Source of the DNA: Fuerstiella sp.
GTDB lineage: Bacteria > Planctomycetota > Planctomycetia > Planctomycetales > Planctomycetaceae
DNA length: 64,000 nt
Reading direction: 5' to 3'
NCBI GenBank assembly: GCA_029247265.1
Contig: JAQWLN010000211.1
Span: forward strand, 1-64,000
Shown: piece after piece, positions 32,170-41,296 of the stretch
How the letters are laid out: each line of letters opens with the position of its first letter
How positions within the stretch are numbered: position 1 is the stretch's first letter
Notes under the pieces: generated by a model
Databases searched by the model: none
Told to the model about the DNA's origin: nothing
Seen by the model: only the letters and a program-made list of their open reading frames with translations
Position numbers and translations under genes: made by a program

Positions 32170-33309
32170 ATGAAAACATCTAGTTCCGGATGCCCGATAT
32201 CGCTGTGGACACACGGCAGAAGGCTGCAATCGCCGTCGTTCTGCGTGAACATCGTGGCATGTACGATGGCAGTTCTGCTTGCCGGCTGCCAGAGCGGCAA
32301 TCACTATTACGCTCAATCCATGCCCGGAAGCCTGCGGCTGACAGCTCAATCCAATCCTCAGGAAGCAGATTTATCGCGATTGGCCAGCGCATCCGGCGGC
32401 AGCCAGACAATCGGTCGCGGCGACGTGCTGGAAGTTTCGATCGCAGCAAGCCTGAGCAAAGACGATCAATTTACGATGAAAATTCGGGTCGCGGAAGACG
32501 GCAGAGCACTGTTGCCCGATATCGGATTTGTAACGCTGGCTGGTGTTGAACCCCAGGCGGCTGAAGCCCTGATTGGCCAGGAGGCCGTGAACAAGGGGTA
32601 TTATCGCAACCCTACGGTGACCGTGTCGTACCTCAGCAGAAAAATGAATCGCGTTCGGGTGATTGGCGCTGTGAATGAACCCAGCACTTATGAGCTTCCA
32701 CCTGGTGAAAGCGATGTGGTGTCGGCCATTGCGGCAGCCGGCGGACTGGCGGAAAACGCTGGCGAAAAAGTGGAAGTACGTAACCCAAACCATGTTTCAT
32801 CGGCAAAACGCCCCATCGTCGCCGGAGACTCGAAGCCTTCGGTTTCGACGGTAAGTGCAACATCGCCGAGCGACGGCATGAGGTCATACACCATCAATCT
32901 GGTGTCTGCGGCCAGGGCCGGAACAAATATGTACGCCGTAGAAGATGGTGGTGTTGTCATGGTCGAAAAACGCGACCCAGCCCCCGTCAAAGTCGGTGGA
33001 CTTGTGAATAAACCGGATGAGTACGACTATCCCGTGGGCAAAGATTTAACAGTCCTGGGTGCGATTTCTCTGGCGGGCGGTACCAACAACCAGCTGGCCG
33101 ACAAGGTCTTCGTAATTCGCCCCCTCGTAAACTCGAAGGACCCGGCGGTGATTCAGGTCAGTCTTCGGAAAGCAAAGAAGATGGGGAAAGAAAACATACT
33201 TCTCGGTCCGGGCGACATTGTCTGGGTTGAGCAGACAACCGGAACCGTCTTCATGGAAGCACTACAGCTGATTCGATTCGGAGTCTCCGGATCAGCACCG
33301 TTGTTCTGA
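32170..33309 (+). CDS. Wza-like polysaccharide export lipoprotein
   Basis: A 379-residue outer-membrane polysaccharide export protein. The N-terminus ends in lipobox LLAGC (Cys40) after a hydrophobic stretch. A Poly_export domain follows (IGRGDVLEVSIAASLSKDDQFTMKIRVAEDGRALLPDIGFVTLAG, about residues 76-125), then an SLBB repeat (RVIGAVNEPSTYELPPGESDVVSAIAAAGG, about 160-190) and a second near residues 274-310 (VKVGGLVNKPDEYDYPVGKDLTVLGAISLAGG). It should form the export channel for a capsule or exopolysaccharide. It is followed after 78 bases by the tyrosine autokinase and then the polymerase-like gene, making a compact export locus. Confidence 0.9.
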   Translation: MKTSSSGCPISLWTHGRRLQSPSFCVNIVACTMAVLLAGCQSGNHYYAQSMPGSLRLTAQSNPQEADLSRLASASGGSQTIGRGDVLEVSIAASLSKDDQFTMKIRVAEDGRALLPDIGFVTLAGVEPQAAEALIGQEAVNKGYYRNPTVTVSYLSRKMNRVRVIGAVNEPSTYELPPGESDVVSAIAAAGGLAENAGEKVEVRNPNHVSSAKRPIVAGDSKPSVSTVSATSPSDGMRSYTINLVSAARAGTNMYAVEDGGVVMVEKRDPAPVKVGGLVNKPDEYDYPVGKDLTVLGAISLAGGTNNQLADKVFVIRPLVNSKDPAVIQVSLRKAKKMGKENILLGPGDIVWVEQTTGTVFMEALQLIRFGVSGSAPLF

Positions 33310-33387
33310 TTCGTCAGTCACCTCACTGCCCCGACAATAAGTCGTTGCGGCCACAAAGATCGAAGCCACGGCAGGAAGCCGAAAGAC

Positions 33388-35745
33388 ATGACAACTTCTC
33401 AAGGTCAGATACCGGGCATGGAAGCAGGAGGGCACGATGCCCTGGCGACAACGCTGCACTCCATCGCTCGTTTCCTGCGCACTGTGCGCCTGCGAAGCAT
33501 CATCCTGCTGGCCTGCCTGGTGACGTCGGGAATCCTGGGAGCACTCTATTATGTGACTGCGCCCAGGATCTATCAGTCTAATGCGTCGTTATACGTGATG
33601 AAGGTCGGTTCCGGAATCACCGAAGAAAGCATGCGCGGCGCAAGTGACCCGTCACGTGCCATGCCCACTTTTCGAACCTTAATGAGCTGCGAACGAGTCA
33701 TGCAGCTGACGCTGGAACGACTGTCGGACCGGTTTAAGACGCAGTTCGAAGGACTAACTGAAGCTGAAGCTGCTGCTGCCATACAGGCATCGCTTACCGT
33801 CTCGTTCGAATTCAACACAAACATTCTTGACGTTCGATATCGGTCCAAAGATCCCAAGGCCGCCGCCGCAGTTCTGGCAGCTCTGTTCAGTGCTTACGGA
33901 TCATTCATGAACGACATGAACGAGGGATCCGCAGATCAGAACCTTGTGCGACTCAGATCAAAACTGGACGAAGTGACGGAGGAGCTGGAAGAAAACCGAC
34001 AGCTGCGCAACAAGCTGAAAGCGTCTGCACCAGACTACGTTGGAACCGGCAGTGAAGACTCTTTGAACGTCCACCTGGAGAATATCCGACATCTGACGGC
34101 GAAATTGTCTGAGGCCGGTGACGAAACGGCGAAAGCCAACAGCACGGTCATGGAACTTCAAAGGGCCATCTCCGAAGGACGAGATGTTCTTCAATTTGCA
34201 GATACGCTGGCACCTCAGATGATGGCGGAAGCACTGGGAATCGGTACCCAGAATTCAGTAGAAGCCGCGAGGATCAGTCAGGAACTGCTGGAAAAGACCT
34301 CTGAGCTACAGAACGCCCAGCGCAGATTCGGACCAAATCATCAGGATATTCTGGATCTTCGTTCTCAGATCGCGACTCTGCAGTCTCATCTGCTCCAAAG
34401 TCCCGGCGTAAAGATGCAGGCCACGAAAGCCTCCACCAAAACATATCTCGGACCACAGCTTCTGCAAATGGCACAGCAGCGACTGGGAACCGCCATTGCA
34501 ACCGAACATGGACTTCAGGCTCAGCTACAGCAGGAAAAAGCTCTGGCTCTGGAAATGGATATCACTCTCAGCCAGATCTACGACCTGGAACAGGAGATGA
34601 AACAGCTCAACGCACTGCGGGCACAGTTTTTCGAACGTACGGCAATGATTGATCTGGAAAAGGGCACGTTCATCAAGACCGAAGTGTCGACGCCGCCCAG
34701 CATTCCGAAATCCCCTGTTTCTCCACGATTGATTGTGGTCGGATTTCTGTCAATCTTCTTCGGCGCGGCTGCAGGACTGGGCATCATCTGGGTGCTGGAT
34801 ATTCTGGACGATCGTTTTCGAGCACCGGAGGAACTGAAGCTGCATCTGAATACTGAGATTCTGACGATGGTACCGGCCATGGAAGAGATATCCGGGGAAG
34901 GCTTCGATTCAGTGATGTGTCAATCACGGCCAAACAGCACAGAAGCAGAATCATTCCGCAGTCTTCGAACAACTCTTGAGTTTTCAGCCAACGACACCGG
35001 GCGGATTGTCTGCACCAGCACAGAGCCCGGCGACGGCAAGACGACAATTTCAGCAAATATGGCGGTCGCCTTTGCACAGGCCGGCAAAAAGACGCTGATC
35101 ATTGACGCTGACATGCGGCGCCCCGGATTGTCGACCCTGCTCAACCTGCGTGACGACAAAGGGCTGTCGGTCATTCTTCGATCGTCAGGAGAACTGGACT
35201 TCAGCGTACGCGAAAATCTGCGTCCAACACAGGTCGACGGTCTGGATGTCATTTCCTGCGGGCCCCGTCCCGTCAACCCGGCCGAACTGCTGGCCAGTGA
35301 AGGCTTCGCCAACCTGCTGGCATGGGCTGAAACACGCTATGACCAAATCATTATCGATGCTCCTCCAGTCCTGGCTGTAAGCGACCCGTTGATCATTGGG
35401 CGGCTGGTAGACGGCGTGGTCCTGGTTGTACGTCCGGATAAGGACCGACGCCGCAGCGTCATTCGAGCGACCGAATCGCTGCACAGCCTACGCTGTAATT
35501 TGCTTGGCGTAGTCGTGAATCATCTCAGCGAAAGCGACGCCGCCGGCTATGATTATGGCTATGGTTATGGTTATGGCTACGGATACGACGAAAACGACAA
35601 ACATGCCAGCGACGAAAACATGGCCGACAACGGCGACACCAACAATACATTCACAATAAATCCAGCAGTCGACGACGTCGTAAGGCTTCCACTCGCCAGT
35701 CACAATGACACTGTGCCGGAGGCTGAACGAGAAGACGCTGCATAG
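33388..35745 (+). CDS. Wzc-like chain-length regulator and tyrosine autokinase
   Basis: A 785-residue inner-membrane BY-kinase that controls exopolysaccharide polymerisation and export. A Wzz-type domain has membrane helices near residues 30-52 and 447-470, with a long periplasmic coiled-coil region between. The cytoplasmic kinase carries Walker A (STEPGDGKTTIS, about 543), Walker A' (LIIDADMRRPG, about 569) and Walker B (IIIDAPPVLAVSDP, about 653). The C-terminal tyrosine cluster (YDYGYGYGYGYGYD, about 722-735) is the expected autophosphorylation site, encoded by tandem TATGG[CT] hexamers. About 50 acidic residues follow the cluster. Fusion of Wzz and kinase halves is the proteobacterial-type arrangement. 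Confidence 0.92.
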   Translation: MTTSQGQIPGMEAGGHDALATTLHSIARFLRTVRLRSIILLACLVTSGILGALYYVTAPRIYQSNASLYVMKVGSGITEESMRGASDPSRAMPTFRTLMSCERVMQLTLERLSDRFKTQFEGLTEAEAAAAIQASLTVSFEFNTNILDVRYRSKDPKAAAAVLAALFSAYGSFMNDMNEGSADQNLVRLRSKLDEVTEELEENRQLRNKLKASAPDYVGTGSEDSLNVHLENIRHLTAKLSEAGDETAKANSTVMELQRAISEGRDVLQFADTLAPQMMAEALGIGTQNSVEAARISQELLEKTSELQNAQRRFGPNHQDILDLRSQIATLQSHLLQSPGVKMQATKASTKTYLGPQLLQMAQQRLGTAIATEHGLQAQLQQEKALALEMDITLSQIYDLEQEMKQLNALRAQFFERTAMIDLEKGTFIKTEVSTPPSIPKSPVSPRLIVVGFLSIFFGAAAGLGIIWVLDILDDRFRAPEELKLHLNTEILTMVPAMEEISGEGFDSVMCQSRPNSTEAESFRSLRTTLEFSANDTGRIVCTSTEPGDGKTTISANMAVAFAQAGKKTLIIDADMRRPGLSTLLNLRDDKGLSVILRSSGELDFSVRENLRPTQVDGLDVISCGPRPVNPAELLASEGFANLLAWAETRYDQIIIDAPPVLAVSDPLIIGRLVDGVVLVVRPDKDRRRSVIRATESLHSLRCNLLGVVVNHLSESDAAGYDYGYGYGYGYGYDENDKHASDENMADNGDTNNTFTINPAVDDVVRLPLASHNDTVPEAEREDAA

Positions 35746-35801
35746 TCAGCCCAACACAGCATTTTATCGTCGACAACGATATCGATCGAAGGAGTACAAC
35801 C

Positions 35802-38630
35802 GTGTCACACCTCGCAGCCATCGAAGACCGTCGCGGCCGACTGTCGAACATGCTGCTGAACGCGGTGGACGTCCTGATCGGTGCTTTGATCTTCGGATTG
35901 CCGTTCATTATGGGCGGTCGCGAAGCGTGGGGACACTGGTTTCTGGTCTCGGCCGCCTTTCTGCTGGGTGCCACATGGGCTGCGTACGCTACGATTCGTG
36001 GCTGCCGATTCAAGGTGTCATGGTTCGAAATATTTTTCATCGCGGGTCTGACGATCGTTGCATTTCAGGTGCAACCACAATCGCCGGACGTAATGCAGAC
36101 GTTTTCGACCGAGTATCAGCGGCTGCTGCCAACATGGGCAGCCACTCAGGGTGCGGTTGAAGGAACAGGCCACGGCTGGTCCACGTTAAGTCTGACGCCC
36201 GTTGAATCACGCCATGGCTGGTGGATATTTCTGGCCTATGCGGTAATCACCACGGTACTGTTCCAGCGCGTGCGAGAACAGGAGGACTGTCATCGACTGT
36301 TGCAATCGGTCGCCATTGTCGGGGTGGCGATGACAGGCTTTGCGTTGTTCCAATGGGTGACTTCAAATGACCGATTCTTCTGGTTCTATGAACATCCTTA
36401 CACGGAACCGACGGTCCATCTGAAAGGCGCTTTCACCAACAGGAACCATTTCGCACAGTTCCTGTCTCTGACGATCGGACCGTTGTTATGGTGGCTGTTT
36501 TATAATGTCAAAGCATATTCTGACGGCGCTAATAACGAAGTAGCCGAGGCGCCGCGGCGAAAGTCGCGACGCCGATCCGGATCGAAAAACTCCGGAGGTC
36601 AGAAGCAAAGTCCGTCGTGGAACACGGTCGAACGAAACCTGTCGATTCCGGTTGTGCTGTTGCTCTGTGCAGTTTCTGTCGTCATCCTGGCCGTCCTGCT
36701 TTCACTATCACGTGGCGGGATGATCGCCGCCTTCGCCGCCACCCTGGTAGGCCTGATCGGTCTGTGGCGAGGATTCAAAGTGGGCGGCGCGATGGCGGGA
36801 TTGCTGCTTGGCGGCGGCATATTATTTCTTTCGCTGCTGTCCTTCGCAGACCAGGAACAGGTCCAAATCAAAATCGATCAGTTGATATCGACCGACGCAG
36901 ACGAAATCGACACCGGCGGCAACCGCCGAGCCGTCTGGGCTGCTGATGCCAACGTGATTGAGCGTTTTCCTCTGCTCGGAACCGGCGTCGGAAGTCACCG
37001 CGATGTGTATTCGATGTACATGGAAAACTATGCGGATTTCGCCACATCAGAAATGACTCACGCCGAAAGCAGTTTCGTACAGGTGGCTCTGGAAACCGGC
37101 TTCATTGGCGCCGGGTGCCTGGTACTGGCGCTGTTGATGCTGCTGATTCGACTGGGCGTTGGCTACTTTCGCTCAAATCTCGGGGCCTGCCGGGCCTGTA
37201 CGGCCGCTGTCGCCGCGAGCGCCGCAGCCGGTATTCTGCATGCGGTCACCGACTTCATCTGGTATGTACCTGCGATTGTTGTGATCAGCCTGGCCCTGAT
37301 GGTCGTCGGCCTGAAAACTGCGTCGCGAAACTTCGGAACAGAAGCGGCCTCAGCGGGCATCTGGTTTCCGCGTCTGGGCTGGGCCGTTACTGGAGGTCTG
37401 TGTTTGCTGGCACTTGTTCATCTGCAGCCTGAACTGCAGGCGCGCATCACAGCAGAAAAACACTGGTATGCGTTTCTGCGCACCAAACTGGAAGTTCAGT
37501 TCGATGACTCGGACGGCTATGCAGACCTGAAGGAAGGAGACACTGTCAGCGTTGAAATCAAACAGGTTTCTTTCCTGAAGGAACAGGAGCCAGAGTACAC
37601 CCCGGAACTGGCGGCTCGCAAAGAGCAGGCCCAACTTGTCTTCGTCCGCGAGCGAATCAAACATCTGACGGCCTCGCTGAAGGCCTCTCCGGACCAGCAT
37701 CGCGTTCAGCATGTCCTTTCCGAGCAGTTGCTCCAGCTGTTCGATCTTATCCAGGGACGCTGCGATAATTCGATGCCGCTGAAAATGATTCGTGACGCTG
37801 CGATAACAAATTTTTCAGACGTCGCCGAACGGCAGGACTGGGTCAGCATTGTCTGCGACGACCGGATTCGCTTAATCCATGCCGCAGATCAACTACTGCG
37901 CGACTCGCTGAAAGGTTGTCCGGTCCAGGGGCACGCCTATCTGACACTGCTGGACACAGCATTCATCGCCGAAGAATCTGATCTTCGTCATCAGGATCTG
38001 ATCGACCAGGCAATGCTTGTTCGAGGCCACGACCCTCGCGTGCGTTTTGTTGCCGGTCGTGAAGCACTGCTCTCGGGCGACAAAGAGACGGCCCTCCAAC
38101 TCTGGGAATCGGTCTTTCATTCCAACCATATTTTCCGAATCGGAATCCTGAGGCTCGTCGCATCGCAGCTGCCAGCAGAGTTTTTCCTGCAACAGTTTCA
38201 GCCGGACTCTGATGAGTTGCTGGACCTGGTGAGCGTATACGACTTACTCAAACGCAAACGTGATTCCACCGTCATTCTAACTGCACTGTGCGAAGTCATC
38301 CCCAAAGAGGCCCCGAACATAGAAGACGAAGAAGAACGTGAAGAGAAAATGATAATCGCCTATCAGGCCGCTCGGGAACTGGACGACCTGGAAAAAGCCA
38401 TTCAGATTCTGCAGATCGTCATCAATGACTTTCCCCTTTCCTATGAACCACGGTACCACCTGGCCATGACACTGGTGGAGCTGGAACGACCAAAGGCAGC
38501 ACTGGAACACCTGAAGTGGTGCCACGATCAGGACCCAAGCAACATCTGGGTTCCCGACCTGATTCGCCGTGCTCGTGAACAAATCCTTAAATTGCCCGAA
38601 GACGACGATGCACCGCTGATGCGGCTTTAG
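35802..38630 (+). CDS. O-antigen ligase/Wzy-type polymerase with C-terminal TPR region
   Basis: Starts at GTG 35802 with GAAGGAG 7 bases upstream; 942 residues. The first half has about ten membrane helices with a large outer loop and the family block FTNRNHFAQFLSLTIGPLLWW, LSLSRGGMIAAFAATLVGLIG and RRAVWAADANVIERFPLLGTGVGSH, which are typical of Wzy_C/O-antigen ligase proteins. The second half is soluble and helical, with tetratricopeptide-like repeats near the end (IIAYQAARELDDLEKAIQILQIVINDFPLSYEPRYHLAMTLVELERPKAALEHL). It should polymerise or ligate the exported glycan. It is 56 bases downstream of the autokinase. No glycosyltransferases are in the window. Confidence 0.85.
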   Translation: MSHLAAIEDRRGRLSNMLLNAVDVLIGALIFGLPFIMGGREAWGHWFLVSAAFLLGATWAAYATIRGCRFKVSWFEIFFIAGLTIVAFQVQPQSPDVMQTFSTEYQRLLPTWAATQGAVEGTGHGWSTLSLTPVESRHGWWIFLAYAVITTVLFQRVREQEDCHRLLQSVAIVGVAMTGFALFQWVTSNDRFFWFYEHPYTEPTVHLKGAFTNRNHFAQFLSLTIGPLLWWLFYNVKAYSDGANNEVAEAPRRKSRRRSGSKNSGGQKQSPSWNTVERNLSIPVVLLLCAVSVVILAVLLSLSRGGMIAAFAATLVGLIGLWRGFKVGGAMAGLLLGGGILFLSLLSFADQEQVQIKIDQLISTDADEIDTGGNRRAVWAADANVIERFPLLGTGVGSHRDVYSMYMENYADFATSEMTHAESSFVQVALETGFIGAGCLVLALLMLLIRLGVGYFRSNLGACRACTAAVAASAAAGILHAVTDFIWYVPAIVVISLALMVVGLKTASRNFGTEAASAGIWFPRLGWAVTGGLCLLALVHLQPELQARITAEKHWYAFLRTKLEVQFDDSDGYADLKEGDTVSVEIKQVSFLKEQEPEYTPELAARKEQAQLVFVRERIKHLTASLKASPDQHRVQHVLSEQLLQLFDLIQGRCDNSMPLKMIRDAAITNFSDVAERQDWVSIVCDDRIRLIHAADQLLRDSLKGCPVQGHAYLTLLDTAFIAEESDLRHQDLIDQAMLVRGHDPRVRFVAGREALLSGDKETALQLWESVFHSNHIFRIGILRLVASQLPAEFFLQQFQPDSDELLDLVSVYDLLKRKRDSTVILTALCEVIPKEAPNIEDEEEREEKMIIAYQAARELDDLEKAIQILQIVINDFPLSYEPRYHLAMTLVELERPKAALEHLKWCHDQDPSNIWVPDLIRRAREQILKLPEDDDAPLMRL

Positions 38631-38745
38631 GCTGAAGTCAGCGCATGTCAGTTCCGGAGCGGGCTGCACCAGAGCGTAGAGCCTTTCTCAACGGTTCACG
38701 TATCACACGGCGATTCAGAATCGTGACGCAGTCGTGCGTCATGTG

Positions 38746-40239
38746 CTAACGTGGTCCCGTCAAATTGACTCGATCAGCGTTCCGATCTTCGCCTGGAGTA
38801 ATAACAATCGCCGCCGTTATGTCGGGCGTGGGCAATCGATCGCCGGTTTCACGATGAAACGTATCGGGACTGACCGCCACCGGAACGCTGTCTGCCGTTT
38901 CGTCCATCCAGCGAGTAAGAACAAGCTCAAGATTTTTTTGCGTCGAAGCCAGCTCCGATCTTCCCGCAACGTTGTTTAACTGGTGCGGATCACGTTTGAA
39001 GTTGTAGAGTTCGACGGCTGGACGCGGAGCAAGGAATACGTCCTTCTGAGCTGCATTCAGGTCACCATTTTTTTTGAGTGCGAGCAACTTCTGATGCGAA
39101 GCTGACCTGACCGAATCTGCGGGCCCCTGCCACGGCAGGTAGGGACGAAAATTCCGCAGCAACAGATAATCACCGTGCCGCACACTACGCCCATGCGCTT
39201 CATAGTCATGCCAGTTATGTTCAGAAAAGGCGTAGTCGCGAATCACTGCCGATGAGTCGTGCAACACAGGCACCATTGAGACTCCCTGCATTGTCGCTGG
39301 CACTTTACAGCCCGCTACGGTTAACACCGTCGGCGCCAGATCAATCACACTGACAAGACTTTCACACGGACCGGTCTGTTTGATTCCGTCCGGCCAGTGA
39401 GCGACCAGTGCTGTCTTCATTCCGGAATCATGCAGCCGTGTCTTTGCGCGAGGAAATGGGCGACCATTGTCTGCCATCACCAGCAGCAGTGTGTTGTCGA
39501 GCACATTCTGTTTTTTCAACTCAGACACAACCTCGCCTATGTAATGATCAAAACGAGTGACTTCGTTGTAGTACGACGCCAGATCCTGCCGCGTTTCAGA
39601 ATCATCCGACAGAAACGGCGGCACGATCACGTCCATCGGTTTGTGCATCGCACCGTACCGGGACTCGTCCCATTGCCTGTCTGCGTCCCAGCCCCGATGC
39701 GCATCGTAAGCAGGGAACCAGAAGAAAAATGGTTTATCCTGAGGGCGCTGCTGCACAACGCTGATCCAGTTAGCGTGCCCGCCGGAATTATTCTTCGACC
39801 TGCCTCCATCGACATGATCAAATGGCAAAGGTCGTGCTTCCGGGCCGGTCCTGGGGGCCGTCGAAGTCATGTGGTGCTTACCGGACAGCGCCGTGTAATA
39901 ACCGGCTTGGCGCAGTATCTCAGGAAACCAGGGGATGTGTCCGGAGATCGGTTTGTGCAGTTCGGCCGCCTTACCGTTGTTGTGAGGATATCGTCCGGTG
40001 ACGATGCTGGAACGACTCGGGCTGCAGCTGCTTGCCGTCAGAAACGCGCGATCGAATCGAATCCCGCGTTCCGCCAAAGCATCAATATTCGGAGTCCGCG
40101 CCGCTGGATTACCGTAACAACCGTAGTCATTCCAGCTGACGTCGTCTGCGATGAACAGAACGACATTCGGCGGACCGGCGGCCATGACGTGGCTGGCAGC
40201 CAGAGTCATCAAAACAACCAGTAATCTTACGGATTCCAC
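38746..40239 (-). CDS. Secreted sulfatase (CSPSR type)
   Basis: A 497-residue sulfatase. GTG at 40239 is chosen because GAAGGTG lies just upstream and the product then starts with a signal peptide (VESVRLLVVLMTLAASHVMAAG). The metal-binding strand NVVLFIADDVSWNDYGCYGN, the formylglycine motif C-S-P-S-R in ASSCSPSRSSIVTGRYPHNNG and the downstream SGKHHMTS lysine/histidine block are all present, so maturation by a formylglycine-generating enzyme is expected. Later blocks include VMADNGRPFPRAKTRLHDSGMKTALVAHWP. It should cleave sulfate esters on a polysaccharide. It is separate from the sulfatase operon further on. Confidence 0.92.
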   Translation of the reverse strand: MESVRLLVVLMTLAASHVMAAGPPNVVLFIADDVSWNDYGCYGNPAARTPNIDALAERGIRFDRAFLTASSCSPSRSSIVTGRYPHNNGKAAELHKPISGHIPWFPEILRQAGYYTALSGKHHMTSTAPRTGPEARPLPFDHVDGGRSKNNSGGHANWISVVQQRPQDKPFFFWFPAYDAHRGWDADRQWDESRYGAMHKPMDVIVPPFLSDDSETRQDLASYYNEVTRFDHYIGEVVSELKKQNVLDNTLLLVMADNGRPFPRAKTRLHDSGMKTALVAHWPDGIKQTGPCESLVSVIDLAPTVLTVAGCKVPATMQGVSMVPVLHDSSAVIRDYAFSEHNWHDYEAHGRSVRHGDYLLLRNFRPYLPWQGPADSVRSASHQKLLALKKNGDLNAAQKDVFLAPRPAVELYNFKRDPHQLNNVAGRSELASTQKNLELVLTRWMDETADSVPVAVSPDTFHRETGDRLPTPDITAAIVITPGEDRNADRVNLTGPR

Positions 40240-40519
40240 GTTTTCACCTTCGGATAGAGAATATTGCTGTGCCCCTGCACTGCCGATTGTTTGCGACAAT
40301 GACGCCAAGCACAAGTCGCTCCTAATTTTCCGAGAACACGTCACTGTTATTCTTGGCATACGCCGTAATTCTTCACAAAACGCATCATAGTAGGGCGGCT
40401 GTGACAGTGGTAGCCCCTCCACAAGTGGTGATTCCCCTATTCGAACTTACCCCTGCCCGTCCCTGCAAATGTTCTCCACGAAAAAAATGAGATAACGCAT
40501 TGGATGATACCACTCTTGA

Positions 40520-41053
40520 ACGAAAGTCGGAAAATGCTCTCCACTGCTTCGCGCGGGCGACGTTGTAACGTACATCTTTCGCGGCGGCGAATGGAGCATT
40601 ATCCGCAACGACGCAGGCATACTGCCCGAAGTTCTGGAAGCACGCGACCGCGGTGTCCTGTTCGATGCATGCCACGGGATGCAAAGTTTTTCTTTTGCCG
40701 TGGCAGAATCCGCTTTTGCCGCCGGCTTCTATCCAGACACAATTTCAACTGACCACCATGCCGCACATGCTGACTCGCAACCGCCCCACGACCTGCCGCG
40801 GACGATGAGTAAGTTTCGAGCCGCCGGGATGCCGGAACATGAAATATTCGCCCGCGTTGGCGCGCGACCCGCCGATATCCTCGGGCTATCCGGTGAAGTC
40901 GGCATACTCACACCAGGCAGTTGTGCTGACCTGACAGTCCGTGAAATGAAAGATGCGGCTGCACCGCTGCTTGACGCCTACCAGCAATCACTTCCTGGCG
41001 GCTGCTGGGAAACAAAAATGGTCGTGCGGGCAGGAGTCGTAGAGACCGGTTAA
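40520..41053 (+). pseudogene. 5'-truncated amidohydrolase/deacetylase fragment
   Basis: The frame is open from 40520 (just after a stop at 40517) to 41053 and encodes about 177 residues from the C-terminal half of a dihydroorotase-like amidohydrolase: GDVVTYIFRGGEWSIIR, VLEARDRGVLFDACHGMQSFSFAVAE, ISTDHHAAHA and ADILGLSGEVGILTPGSCADLTVRE. The metal-binding HxH of the N-terminal part is absent and no start codon precedes the homology, so this is a remnant. An internal ATG at 40679 could be mis-called as a 124-residue gene. It lies between the lone sulfatase and the second PSD1 gene. No mobile element is seen at its broken edge. Confidence 0.75.
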
Positions 41054-41296
41054 TAAACGGTGCTGCGATCACTGTCTTCCCTCGTTCCGGTCGCCTGACT
41101 CCGCTGTCAGAAAACTATTACCGGGTTGCTGAAGAGAAATCGCCCCTTAATATTTACCACTTCGAGCCTTCAAACGGTAGCATCGTGGCTCCGTAGGACG
41201 ACACAGCGACTGTTCCCTCCCTGCCCGCAATTCAAATTCACGACCGCGCGTTGATCTCATGCGACAGGCATCGCTTCCCCACTGGACGTTCTCACT

